Assembly: GCA_041752455.1 (NCBI GenBank)
Contig: JBGSWL010000049.1
Location: 1-12,160, forward strand
Source of the DNA: JBGSWL01 sp041752455
Lineage (GTDB): Bacteria; Pseudomonadota; Alphaproteobacteria; Rhizobiales; Rhizobiaceae
Direction: 5' to 3'
DNA: 12,160 bases
In this document: in pieces, positions 1 through 6,149 of the stretch
How positions within the stretch are numbered: position 1 is the stretch's first letter
How the letters are laid out: every line of letters begins with the position of its first letter
Program-made: the position numbers and the translations under genes
Notes under the pieces: generated by a model
What the model saw: only the letters and a program-made list of their open reading frames with translations
What the model was told of the DNA's origin: nothing
The model's database searches: none

Positions 1-1
1 G

Positions 2-451
2 GCCGGGCAATGGCTGGCGCCTTGGCTCGCCGGCCTTACCAGCTTTCGCGGGCTTTCCGCCGATGCGGTCTGTGATGCGCTGATCGCGCGGGCGGGGCTC
101 TCATCGCCCCGTGAACTGGACCGGTTGCTGCCGGAGTATTTCGAAGCGCCGACCGGCACCCGTGTCCGCCTCGATTATGGCTCGACAGGGCAGGCGCCGG
201 TGCTGCGCATCAGGGTGCAGGAATTGTTCGGGACGGCGCGCCATCCGGCGATCCTTGATGGTGCCGTGCCGTTGACCGTCGAACTCCTGTCGCCGGCGAT
301 GCGGCCGATCCAGCGGACAACGGATTTGCCGGCGTTCTGGTCGGGGAGTTGGCGCGATGTGCGCGCCGACATGCGCGGGCGCTATCCCCGCCACGAATGG
401 CCGGAGGATCCGGCCAATGCCGCCCCGACGCGCCGGACAAAGCCGCGCTGA
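2..451 (+). CDS. hrpB: ATP-dependent helicase HrpB, C-terminal part (5' end outside window)
   Basis: The window opens inside this gene, and only the last 149 residues are visible. They match the C-terminal domain of HrpB, a DEAH-type RNA helicase-like protein of bacteria whose cellular role is poorly defined. Visible landmarks are the segment LPEYFEAPTGTRVRLDY, then VRVQELFG-type sequence (RIRVQELFGTARHP), then VELLSPAMRPIQRTTDL and FWSGSW, ending in GRYPRHEWPEDP and a basic tail. This series of short blocks is characteristic of the HrpB_C domain. The helicase motor motifs (Walker A, DEAH) would lie upstream, outside the window, so catalytic integrity cannot be judged. The gene ends 59 bases before regB on the same strand. 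A promoter-like sequence in that gap suggests regB is not dependent on hrpB transcription. The reading frame is open from base 2 to the TGA stop, with no sign of decay. Confidence 0.93.
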   Translation, partial: AGQWLAPWLAGLTSFRGLSADAVCDALIARAGLSSPRELDRLLPEYFEAPTGTRVRLDYGSTGQAPVLRIRVQELFGTARHPAILDGAVPLTVELLSPAMRPIQRTTDLPAFWSGSWRDVRADMRGRYPRHEWPEDPANAAPTRRTKPR

Positions 452-476
452 ATGAGGCAAGATGCCACGGTCTGCT

Positions 477-505
477 TTGCGCAACACCGCCGAAAGCCAT
501 ATAAG
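477..505 (+). promoter_or_regulatory. Candidate sigma-70-type promoter of regB
   Basis: TTGCGC (477-482) and TATAAG (500-505) are separated by 17 bases, the ideal spacing for a housekeeping promoter. The -10 box ends only five bases before the regB ATG at 511, so transcription would start at or next to the start codon. No Shine-Dalgarno sequence is visible there, which fits a leaderless mRNA. This is a visual match only, and no transcript data are available. Confidence 0.45.
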
Positions 506-510
506 CGGCC

Positions 511-1854
511 ATGGATCAAATCGCGACCACTGCCCAGACCCTGACGACGGCAGAAGACATAGAGACGGACCGGCGCGAGCGGCGGCAATTGCGCGCTGCG
601 ACGCTGACCAATACGCGCTGGATCGCCGTATTCGGTCAGAGCGCGGCCGTCACGCTTGTTGCAGCCGTGCTGGGTTTTCCGTTCCCGGTGGTCTCGTGCT
701 TTGTGTTGATCGCCTTTTCGGCACTGCTCAACATCATTCTCGCCTGGCGGCTGCCGGCAAACCAGCGCCTTGAGCCTGGCAGCGTTGCGGCTGTTCTGGC
801 CTTCGACATCCTGCAATTGGCCGCCTTGCTGTTTCTGACCGGGGGGCTCCAAAATCCGTTCTCGTTCTTGCTGATCGTACCGGTCGTGATTTCTGCGGCA
901 ACACTGTCGGCGAGCCTGACCGCAGGCCTCGGCGTTCTGGTCGGCGTTGCCGCCTCGACCCTTGTCCTTTGGCACTTGCCGCTGCCATGGCATGCTGGTG
1001 AGGACATCGAGATCCCGTTCATATTCGTCGCGGGCATGTGGTGCGCCGTCATCTCAACGGTCGCTTTCACCGCATTCTACGTGTTCCGCGTTGCCGACGA
1101 AGCCCGTGAATTGGTCGATGCCCTAGCGGAAACCGAACTCGTGCTGCAGCGCGAGCAGCATCTGTCGGCGCTTGACGGGCTTGCCGCCGCCGCTGCCCAT
1201 GAACTGGGCACGCCGCTCGCCACCATTTCGCTGGTCGCCAAGGAGATGGACCGGGCCTTGCCGAACGATGATCCCTTGAAGGAAGATGTGGTCCTGCTTC
1301 GCACGCAGGCTGACCGGTGTCGCGAGATACTCGGCCGCATCACAACCCTGAACACCTCGGCAGAAGCGCCGATCGCCTTCATGACGCTGCGTGAGATGGT
1401 CGAGGATGTCAGTGCGCCGCATCGCGAGTTTGGTGTCGAGATCACCGCGCAGGTCCTGCAAGCCGAAGGGTCCGAGCCGATCTTCCGGCGCAACCCCGGC
1501 ATCCTGTTTGGCCTTGGCAACATCGTCGAGAACGCGGTCGACTTTGCCAAAGGTCATGTCGACGTCAATCTGTCCTGGAGTTCGGAGGCCATCCGCATCG
1601 CCATCGTCGACGATGGGCCGGGATTTGCGTCCGAACAGGTGGAGAAACTCGGCGAACCGGATCTGCGCGCCACTCGCGGCGCCATGCGTGAGCGCAAGGG
1701 CGGCTCGGGCCTTGGGCTCGGCATTTTCATTGCCAAGACCCTGCTGGAACGCTCAGGCGCGCGCGTGCGCTTTGCCAATGCGGGCCAACCGGGCAAAGGC
1801 GCGGAAGTTGTTGTTTCCTGGCGGCGCTCATCCGTGGAAGCTCGAAATGCGTAA
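511..1854 (+). CDS. regB: Redox-sensing membrane histidine kinase RegB/PrrB/ActS
   Basis: This 447-residue sensor kinase of the RegB/PrrB/ActS family reads the redox state of the respiratory chain and phosphorylates the regulator RegA. Residues about 35-192 hold some six hydrophobic membrane segments. The family's quinone-linked signature GGLQNPF is at 111-117. The H-box HELGTPL starts at the phospho-acceptor His230. The redox-active cysteine expected in the dimerisation helix is Cys270, 40 residues after the histidine, as in Rhodobacter RegB (His225/Cys265). The N-box (around NIVENAVDFA, 337-346), G1 (DDGPGF, 367-372) and G2 (GGSGLGLG, 397-404) complete an intact ATPase domain. ATG 511 is the only sensible start, because an in-frame TAA lies at 502-504 and the next methionine is deep in the membrane domain. 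No Shine-Dalgarno is visible. regA follows 24 bases downstream. The senC/prrC gene found beside this pair in Rhodobacter is not here. In Rhizobiales the gene is often called actS. Confidence 0.96.
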   Translation: MDQIATTAQTLTTAEDIETDRRERRQLRAATLTNTRWIAVFGQSAAVTLVAAVLGFPFPVVSCFVLIAFSALLNIILAWRLPANQRLEPGSVAAVLAFDILQLAALLFLTGGLQNPFSFLLIVPVVISAATLSASLTAGLGVLVGVAASTLVLWHLPLPWHAGEDIEIPFIFVAGMWCAVISTVAFTAFYVFRVADEARELVDALAETELVLQREQHLSALDGLAAAAAHELGTPLATISLVAKEMDRALPNDDPLKEDVVLLRTQADRCREILGRITTLNTSAEAPIAFMTLREMVEDVSAPHREFGVEITAQVLQAEGSEPIFRRNPGILFGLGNIVENAVDFAKGHVDVNLSWSSEAIRIAIVDDGPGFASEQVEKLGEPDLRATRGAMRERKGGSGLGLGIFIAKTLLERSGARVRFANAGQPGKGAEVVVSWRRSSVEARNA

Positions 1855-1863
1855 AGAAGCTTG

Positions 1864-1869
1864 AAGGAG
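1864..1869 (+). promoter_or_regulatory. Ribosome binding site of regA
   Basis: AAGGAG sits nine bases before the ATG at 1879. It decides the start: the in-frame TTG at 1861 would place this strong site inside the coding sequence. Confidence 0.8.
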
Positions 1870-1878
1870 AACCTGACC

Positions 1879-2454
1879 ATGTTGAGTGAAACCGAAGAGG
1901 ACAAGGCCGGACAGCCGGGCGTGCTCGGTCCGGATACGAGCCTGCTGCTGGTGGATGATGACACGGCGTTCCTGCGCCGGTTGGCGCGGGCCATGGAAAC
2001 ACGCGGCTTTACGGTCGAAATGGCCGAAACCGTCGCGCAGGGGCTGGCCCACGTGAAAGCCTCGCCGCCCGCCTATGCAGTCGTCGACATGCGCCTCGAA
2101 GATGGCAATGGCCTCGAAGTGATCAAGGCGTTGCACGAGAAGCGTCCCGATGCGCGCGCAGTCATCCTGACCGGCTATGGAAACATCGCGACGGCCGTCA
2201 ACGCGGTCAAGCTCGGCGCGATCGACTATCTGGCAAAGCCGGCCGACGCCGACGATGTGTTCCATGCCTTGACGGCTTCGCCCGATGAAACCCCGGCGCC
2301 GCCGGAAAATCCGATGTCGGCTGACCGCGTGCGCTGGGAGCATATCCAGCGGGTTTATGAAATGTGCGAGCGAAATGTTTCGGAGACCGCACGCCGTCTG
2401 AACATGCATAGGCGCACGCTGCAGCGCATTCTCGCCAAGCGGGCGCCGCGCTGA
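1879..2454 (+). CDS. regA: Redox response regulator RegA/PrrA/ActR
   Basis: This 191-residue DNA-binding response regulator is the partner of RegB. In alphaproteobacteria it controls respiration, carbon and nitrogen fixation and, in rhizobia, acid tolerance (known of the family). The receiver domain covers about residues 20-132. It has the acidic pocket DDD at 26-28, the phospho-acceptor Asp70 (in VVDMRLEDG), the switch Thr98 (ILTGYG) and Lys120 (YLAKPAD). A short proline-rich linker (about 134-145, the PAPPENP region) leads to the C-terminal Fis-like helix-turn-helix. That segment, including NVSETARRLNMHRRTLQRIL near 166-185, is the almost invariant DNA-recognition domain of the family. The start at 1879 is supported by AAGGAG nine bases upstream. 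The 24-base gap after regB has no terminator, so the two genes probably share one transcript. It converges with mmcB across only 11 bases. Confidence 0.97.
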   Translation: MLSETEEDKAGQPGVLGPDTSLLLVDDDTAFLRRLARAMETRGFTVEMAETVAQGLAHVKASPPAYAVVDMRLEDGNGLEVIKALHEKRPDARAVILTGYGNIATAVNAVKLGAIDYLAKPADADDVFHALTASPDETPAPPENPMSADRVRWEHIQRVYEMCERNVSETARRLNMHRRTLQRILAKRAPR

Positions 2455-2458
2455 GCCA

Positions 2459-2477
2459 AGCGGCGTCAATCGCCGCT
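2459..2477. terminator. GC-rich hairpin between convergent regA and mmcB
   Basis: AGCGGCG and CGCCGCT form a perfect 7-bp stem around the loop TCAAT. The hairpin starts five bases after the regA stop and covers the mmcB stop codon. Neither strand shows a T-tract after the stem, so it is not a standard intrinsic terminator. It may mark or protect 3' ends, or be a chance inverted repeat. Confidence 0.3.
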
Positions 2478-2954
2478 GACGACGACGACACCGGCTAGCT
2501 CTGCGCCATGGAGGCGCAAGGCAGCCTGCCGCGCAAACCGCAGTGTCAAGGCCTTGCGCCGCGCCGCGACAAGGCGGTGTTCCGGCGCAGGGCGGACGAT
2601 TTCCGCGCCATGGGGATCGGCAATAATCAGCCCGCAATCGGCGGGGAACGGCGCCAGCGGCACATCGGGCAGGGTTGCAAAGAACAACCGGTCGCAAAAA
2701 TCACGGTAGTCCGGCCATTTGCAGTCGGCCCGCAGATCCTGCAGCGATGATTTGATTTCGATGATCGTCAGGGTTCCGTCAGCGGCGAGGCTGACAAGAT
2801 CGGCGCGGCGGCCATTGGCCAGCGTCAATTCAGGCACATGCGCTTCGCCCGCTTCGCTCAGCAGCCGTTGCACACCGCGCCGCACGGCCATCGCACGCAA
2901 CGACTGCCGTCCGTCGTCCAGGATGAAACCCTTGTCCAGCGATACGATGGGCAT
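2466..2954 (-). CDS. mmcB: MmcB-family DNA repair protein (putative nuclease)
   Basis: This 162-residue protein belongs to the MmcB family (formerly DUF1052). In Caulobacter the family is linked to resistance to mitomycin C, and it is predicted to have a PD-(D/E)XK nuclease-like fold. The core is well preserved: PELTLANGRRADLV at 41-54, then TIIEIKSSLQDLRAD at 63-77, then KWPDYRDFCDRLFFA at 79-93, then a GLIIAD segment and APEHRL followed by ARRKALTLRFARQAA. Glu42, Asp52 and the Glu66-x-Lys68 pair are positioned like the catalytic residues of that fold (my inference). ATG 2954 is preceded by GGGAGG (plus-strand 2961-2966) with a six-base spacer, so the start is well supported. It is transcribed divergently from the L,D-transpeptidase gene. 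I found no alphaproteobacterial LexA box (GTTC-N7-GTTC) upstream. Family assignment is firm; activity is not shown. Confidence 0.92.
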   Translation of the reverse strand: MPIVSLDKGFILDDGRQSLRAMAVRRGVQRLLSEAGEAHVPELTLANGRRADLVSLAADGTLTIIEIKSSLQDLRADCKWPDYRDFCDRLFFATLPDVPLAPFPADCGLIIADPHGAEIVRPAPEHRLVAARRKALTLRFARQAALRLHGAELAGVVVVSGD

Positions 2955-3000
2955 GTGAAACCTCCCGAAAAGCCGCGCCGCTCGCGCTCCATTGTGGCCA

Positions 3001-3024
3001 TCACGTGACAGAGTGTGACAGACT
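3001..3024. repeat. Palindrome plus tandem 10-bp repeat between mmcB and the transpeptidase gene
   Basis: TCACGTGA (3001-3008) is a perfect 8-bp palindrome. It overlaps two tandem 10-base units, GTGACAGAGT (3005-3014) and GTGACAGACT (3015-3024), which differ at one base. A 10-bp period places both copies on the same face of the helix, which suits cooperative binding by a regulator. No known operator is recognised, and chance is possible. Confidence 0.35.
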
Positions 3025-3080
3025 GCACAGTGCCGTGAACGAACTTCCAGCTAGATGTTGCCATCGGCGCCGCAAATCAC

Positions 3081-3096
3081 TTAACCATTGGGTAAC
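3081..3096 (+). promoter_or_regulatory. Candidate CtrA-binding site upstream of the L,D-transpeptidase gene
   Basis: TTAA (3081-3084), seven bases, then GTAAC (3092-3096) matches the CtrA full-site consensus TTAA-N7-TTAAC with one mismatch. The first half extends to TTAACCAT, the half-site form reported in rhizobia, and TAACCAT occurs again at 3093-3099. The site lies about 45-60 bases before the start codon at 3141, a position from which CtrA could act on a promoter. I could not place clear -35 and -10 boxes. Confidence 0.4.
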
Positions 3097-3140
3097 CATG
3101 TTTGTGGCCAATCGGAACAGATTGAAACGTGAGGACGACC

Positions 3141-3764
3141 ATGAACAGACGATTTTTTCTGACCGGTATGGCAGCCACGGCAGCAGCAAGCCTCGCCGGC
3201 TGCTCGGTGACAAATTCCACCTATTTCTCCAATGCCTATGCCAGCAGAGCCGACGGTGCATTCACCTTGCCGACCGTTCCGGTTTCGAAAATCCCGGCGC
3301 AGTTCCGCCGTCAGGAGGTCTCCTACGCTTCCAAGCACAAGCCGGGGACGATCATTGTCGACACACCGAACCGCCATCTCTATTTCGTCCTCTCCGATAC
3401 ACGGGCGATCCGCTACGGCATCGGCGTGGGCCGCGACGGCTTCCGCTGGGCTGGCGATGCGAAGATCGGCTGGAAGCGTGAGTGGCCAGTATGGACGCCG
3501 CCGGCAGAAATGATCGGCCGCAAGCCGGAACTTGCGAAATACCGCGGCGGCATGCAGCCGGGCCTCGACAATCCGCTTGGCGCCCGTGCGCTTTATCTGA
3601 CGCAAGGTGGCCGCGACACCGGTTACCGCCTGCATGGTTCGCCGGAATGGTGGTCGATCGGCCAGGCCATGTCATCGGGCTGCATTCGCCTGGTCAACCA
3701 GGACATCATCGATCTTTACGACCGCGCCCAGCCTGGCGCCAAGGTCGTGGTCCTTCAGGGCTGA
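3141..3764 (+). CDS. L,D-transpeptidase (YkuD domain), predicted Tat-type lipoprotein
   Basis: This 207-residue periplasmic enzyme belongs to the ErfK/YbiS/YcfS/YnhG family. Members make 3-3 peptidoglycan cross-links or attach proteins to the wall; which reaction applies here is not visible. The N-terminus has a twin-arginine stretch (NRRFFLTG), a short alanine-rich hydrophobic segment and the lipobox LAGC with Cys21, so export and lipidation at Cys21 are predicted. The YkuD domain spans about residues 68-206. Its catalytic motif is complete: His165-Gly166 (LHGSPEWW), then SSGCIRL with nucleophile Cys181 and Arg183. ATG 3141 was chosen because it starts a proper signal peptide and has a GAGGA-type site seven bases upstream; a GTG at 3129 would add four residues. 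A CtrA-like site lies upstream and a strong terminator follows. Such enzymes are numerous in polar-growing Rhizobiales, so a specific gene name would be a guess. Confidence 0.93.
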   Translation: MNRRFFLTGMAATAAASLAGCSVTNSTYFSNAYASRADGAFTLPTVPVSKIPAQFRRQEVSYASKHKPGTIIVDTPNRHLYFVLSDTRAIRYGIGVGRDGFRWAGDAKIGWKREWPVWTPPAEMIGRKPELAKYRGGMQPGLDNPLGARALYLTQGGRDTGYRLHGSPEWWSIGQAMSSGCIRLVNQDIIDLYDRAQPGAKVVVLQG

Positions 3765-3785
3765 AAAGCGCAGAATGATGTTACG

Positions 3786-3813
3786 AAAAAGCCGGGCAAT
3801 GCCCGGCCTTTTT
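3786..3813. terminator. Bidirectional intrinsic terminator
   Basis: GCCGGGC (3791-3797), loop AAT and GCCCGGC (3801-3807) form a perfect 7-bp GC stem. It is flanked by five A on the left and CTTTTT on the right. On the plus strand it ends the L,D-transpeptidase transcript, and on the minus strand it gives a stem followed directly by TTTTT, 17 bases after the nfu stop codon. It can therefore serve both convergent genes. Confidence 0.9.
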
Positions 3814-3830
3814 ATGGCGGTGAAGCGCGG

Positions 3831-4400
3831 TCAGACCGCCTCGACCTGCTGAACTTCCGGAATGAAGTGACGCAGCAGGTTCTGGATGCCGTGCTTCAGC
3901 GTTGCCGTCGATGACGGGCAACCGGCGCAAGCGCCCTTCATGTTGAGAAACACAGTGCCATCGCGAAACCCCCGGAACGTGATGTCGCCGCCATCCTGCG
4001 CAACCGCAGGACGCACGCGCGTCTCGATCAGTTCCTTGATCGTGGCGACAATCGACTCGTCGCCCGCTTCAAAGAATTCTTCGCCATCGGCGGTGCCGCC
4101 GCTGGCACCGCCATCAGCCATCACCGGAGCGCCAGCCATGAAATGCTCCATGATCCCGGCGAGTACGGCCGGTTTCACGTGGCTCCAGTCAATCGCATCG
4201 GCCTTGGTGACGGTGACGAAGTCATAGCCGAAAAAGACACCGGTGATGCCCCGGATTGCAAAAAGGCGCGCAGCCAGTGGCGAGGTGCCCTCGGCCTCCT
4301 CGGCGGTGCGGAAATCAGCGGTCCCGCGATCCATGACCACCTTGCCCGGCAGGAACTTCAGCGTTGCGGGGTTCGGCGTGGCTTCTGTCTGGATGAACAT
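3831..4400 (-). CDS. NifU/Nfu-type iron-sulfur cluster scaffold protein
   Basis: This 189-residue Nfu protein carries and delivers iron-sulfur clusters to target enzymes. The N-terminal Nfu_N domain (about 1-88) opens with the typical MFIQTEATPNPATLKFLPG. A glycine-rich linker (about 95-112) leads to the C-terminal NifU-like domain (about 115-186). That domain contains RVRPAVAQDGGDI and the cluster-binding CxxC motif, Cys158 and Cys161, in GACAGCPSS. The two-domain layout matches the housekeeping Nfu of alphaproteobacteria and mitochondria (Nfu1). It does not match the nitrogenase NifU, which has an extra IscU-like domain, so the name does not imply nitrogen fixation. ATG 4400 follows GGAG with a six-base spacer. 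It is the last gene of the minus-strand run and is followed by the bidirectional terminator. The 86-base gap to the stress protein upstream could hold its own promoter; a TGTAAT -10-like hexamer is there, without a convincing -35. Confidence 0.95.
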   Translation of the reverse strand: MFIQTEATPNPATLKFLPGKVVMDRGTADFRTAEEAEGTSPLAARLFAIRGITGVFFGYDFVTVTKADAIDWSHVKPAVLAGIMEHFMAGAPVMADGGASGGTADGEEFFEAGDESIVATIKELIETRVRPAVAQDGGDITFRGFRDGTVFLNMKGACAGCPSSTATLKHGIQNLLRHFIPEVQQVEAV

Positions 4401-4450
4401 GAACGGCTCCGCGTGGCTGTTTCGAATGATTACAAGTTAGTGTTCTGCCG

Positions 4451-4470
4451 CCTCCGGTTCAAGCCGGAAG
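4451..4470 (-). terminator. Weak hairpin downstream of the universal stress protein gene
   Basis: On the minus strand CTTCCGG, loop CTTGAA and CCGGAGG form a 7-bp stem with one U-G pair, starting about 16 bases after the stress protein stop codon. No T-tract follows, so it is at best an attenuating or Rho-assisted end, or a processing site between this gene and nfu. Confidence 0.25.
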
Positions 4471-4486
4471 CGTCGGCTGACGGATC

Positions 4487-4978
4487 TCAGGACAGGCTTT
4501 CGATGTCCTCGTCCGTAAGATTCGCAGGAACCACCGTCACCGGAATCGGGAACGCCGCATTGCGCCCGGCTATCGAGGCGACCAGTGGCCCGGGACCTTC
4601 CTTGGCAGCGCCCGCGGCAAGGACAAGGATCGCAATGTCCTGATCATCTTCGATCAGGGCGTGGATGGCTTCTGTCGGCGGACCATCACGGATGACCGTC
4701 TCGGCCTCGATGCCGCAGGATTGGCGTGCCAGTGCCGCATATTTCGACAGCATTTGCGCAGCGGCATCTTCCGCTTCGGCGCGCATCACCTGTTCAACGC
4801 CGAGCCAATGTTGGAACTCGGCGGCTTCGACGATGAACAACAGGACAAGGACGCCGTGGGTATTGGCGGCGCGCCGCGCCGCATAAAGCACGGCCCGCTC
4901 GCATTCCGGCGTTTCGTCGATGATCGCAAGGAACTTGCGTCTGTGTCCGGCTTCCCCGGAAAGGCGGCGTTTGACCAT
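4487..4978 (-). CDS. Universal stress protein (UspA family)
   Basis: This is a 163-residue single-domain Usp protein. The family has an alpha/beta Rossmann-like fold, and many members bind ATP and help cells survive starvation or stress; the role of this one is unknown. The first strand is FLAIIDETPECERAVLYAA (about 16-34), with the typical conserved Asp21 and Glu25 region. The C-terminal block ILVLAAGAAKEGPGPLVASIAG with PIPVTVVP (about 117-151) corresponds to the place of the G-x2-G-x9-G-(S/T) nucleotide motif, but the spacing and the last glycine-serine are not canonical. ATP binding is therefore uncertain. ATG 4978 gives the usual length. The frame stays open upstream into the trpS end, but that extension has no family-like sequence. 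No clear Shine-Dalgarno is seen. It starts 61 bases after trpS on the same strand, probably co-transcribed. Confidence 0.88.
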   Translation of the reverse strand: MVKRRLSGEAGHRRKFLAIIDETPECERAVLYAARRAANTHGVLVLLFIVEAAEFQHWLGVEQVMRAEAEDAAAQMLSKYAALARQSCGIEAETVIRDGPPTEAIHALIEDDQDIAILVLAAGAAKEGPGPLVASIAGRNAAFPIPVTVVPANLTDEDIESLS

Positions 4979-5039
4979 GCCAGTTATCTGCCATGCGCCA
5001 TGAGAGGCCGCAAGCAGCCTTGTGGTTGCGACAAGCAAC

Positions 5040-6107
5040 TCAGGCCGACAGGCCGATGATGCGCTTGATGTCGGCAAGGTTCGGGGCGGCAATCGCCGAA
5101 GCCCGCTCGGCTCCGTCAGCAAGGATCGCGTCGATATGGCCGGGATCTGCCATCAGGCGCCGCATTTCGGCGGCAATCGGGCTGATCTTTTCCACCGCCA
5201 GATCGGCGAGCGCCGGCTTGAACACCGAGAACGGCTGGCCACCATATTCGGCCATCACCGCCTCGCGGCTGATATCGTTGAGCGCCGCATAGATCCCCAC
5301 CAGATTGGCCGCTTCCGGCCGCTCGTCGAGCCCTGCCAAGTCCAACGGCAACGGCTCCGGATCGGTCTTGGCCTTGCGGATCTTGTGCGAGATATCGTCG
5401 GCCGTGTCGGTCAGGTTGATGCGCGACAGGTCGGACGGGTCCGATTTCGACATCTTCTTGGTGCCATCGCGCAGACTCATGACGCGGGTCGCAGGGCCTT
5501 CGATCACCGGTTCGGTCAGCGGAAAATAGGCATTGACGCGTTCCCGCCCGATTTCCATCTCGATGCCAAGACCGAGTTCGGCGATCCGGGCCGAATAGTC
5601 GTTGTTGAACTTCTGGGCGATGTCGCGGGTCAGCTCCAGGTGCTGCTTCTGGTCATCGCCGACCGGCACATGGGTGGCGCGGTAGGCGAGAATGTCCGCC
5701 GCCATCAGCGCCGGATAGGCAAACAGCCCGACGGATGCGTTCTCACGGTCTTTGCCGGCTTTTTCCTTGAACTGCGTCATCCGGTTGAGCCAGCCCATGC
5801 GGGCGACGCAATTGAAGATCCACGCCAGTTCCGCATGTGCGGGCACCCGGCTCTGGTTGAACACGATATGGCGGCGCGGATCGATGCCGGCCGCAAGGTA
5901 GGCGGCGGCCACCGAGCGCGTTGCCGCGATCAGGTCGTGCGGATCCTGCGGCGTCGTGATCGCATGCATGTCCACAACACAGTAGATGCAGTCGAATGTC
6001 TCCTGCATGGCAACAAATTTGCGGATCGCGCCGAGATAGTTGCCGAGGGTCAGGTTTCCGGTCGGCTGGACGCCGGAGAACACACGCGGCGTGAAGGCTT
6101 GGTTCAT
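5040..6107 (-). CDS. trpS: Tryptophanyl-tRNA synthetase
   Basis: This 355-residue cytoplasmic class I aminoacyl-tRNA synthetase charges tRNA-Trp with tryptophan using ATP. The HIGH-equivalent signature is SGVQPTGNLTLGNYLGAI (about 11-28). The KMSKS loop is intact at 218-222 (TKKMSKSDPSD). Other landmarks are DMHAITTPQDP (46-56), MAADILAY (135-142) and PVGDDQKQHLELTRD (148-162), which bind tryptophan and shape the active site in known structures. Full length and sequence fit a bacterial TrpS without extra domains. ATG 6107 gives the normal N-terminus five residues before the conserved core, although the bases upstream are a C-run with no Shine-Dalgarno. It lies 67 bases after murJ on the same strand. 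A promoter-like pair overlaps the murJ end, so trpS may be transcribed both from the operon and on its own. Confidence 0.97.
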   Translation of the reverse strand: MNQAFTPRVFSGVQPTGNLTLGNYLGAIRKFVAMQETFDCIYCVVDMHAITTPQDPHDLIAATRSVAAAYLAAGIDPRRHIVFNQSRVPAHAELAWIFNCVARMGWLNRMTQFKEKAGKDRENASVGLFAYPALMAADILAYRATHVPVGDDQKQHLELTRDIAQKFNNDYSARIAELGLGIEMEIGRERVNAYFPLTEPVIEGPATRVMSLRDGTKKMSKSDPSDLSRINLTDTADDISHKIRKAKTDPEPLPLDLAGLDERPEAANLVGIYAALNDISREAVMAEYGGQPFSVFKPALADLAVEKISPIAAEMRRLMADPGHIDAILADGAERASAIAAPNLADIKRIIGLSA

Positions 6108-6149
6108 GGGGGAAACCCGATCAGGACTGGCTGTTACGTGTCGTCGCGG

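Noticed and set aside
1861..1863. TTG start for regA
   Set aside because: It would put the strong AAGGAG site inside the gene; ATG 1879 has ideal spacing and gives the normal RegA N-terminus.
1828..2697. Minus-strand open frame of 289 codons covering regA
   Set aside because: It spans two real genes on different strands and has no family-like sequence.
3831..4400. Nitrogen-fixation NifU as a sign of a nif cluster
   Set aside because: The protein lacks the IscU-like domain and has the two-domain Nfu1 layout; no other nif gene is nearby.
4401..4486. Iron-responsive (Irr/RirA) operator before nfu
   Set aside because: The AT-rich stretch looked suggestive, but no inverted or spaced match to a known iron box could be made.
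4979..5122. 48-residue N-terminal extension of the universal stress protein
   Set aside because: It overlaps the trpS 3' end, has no Usp similarity, and the ATG at 4978 gives the usual family length.
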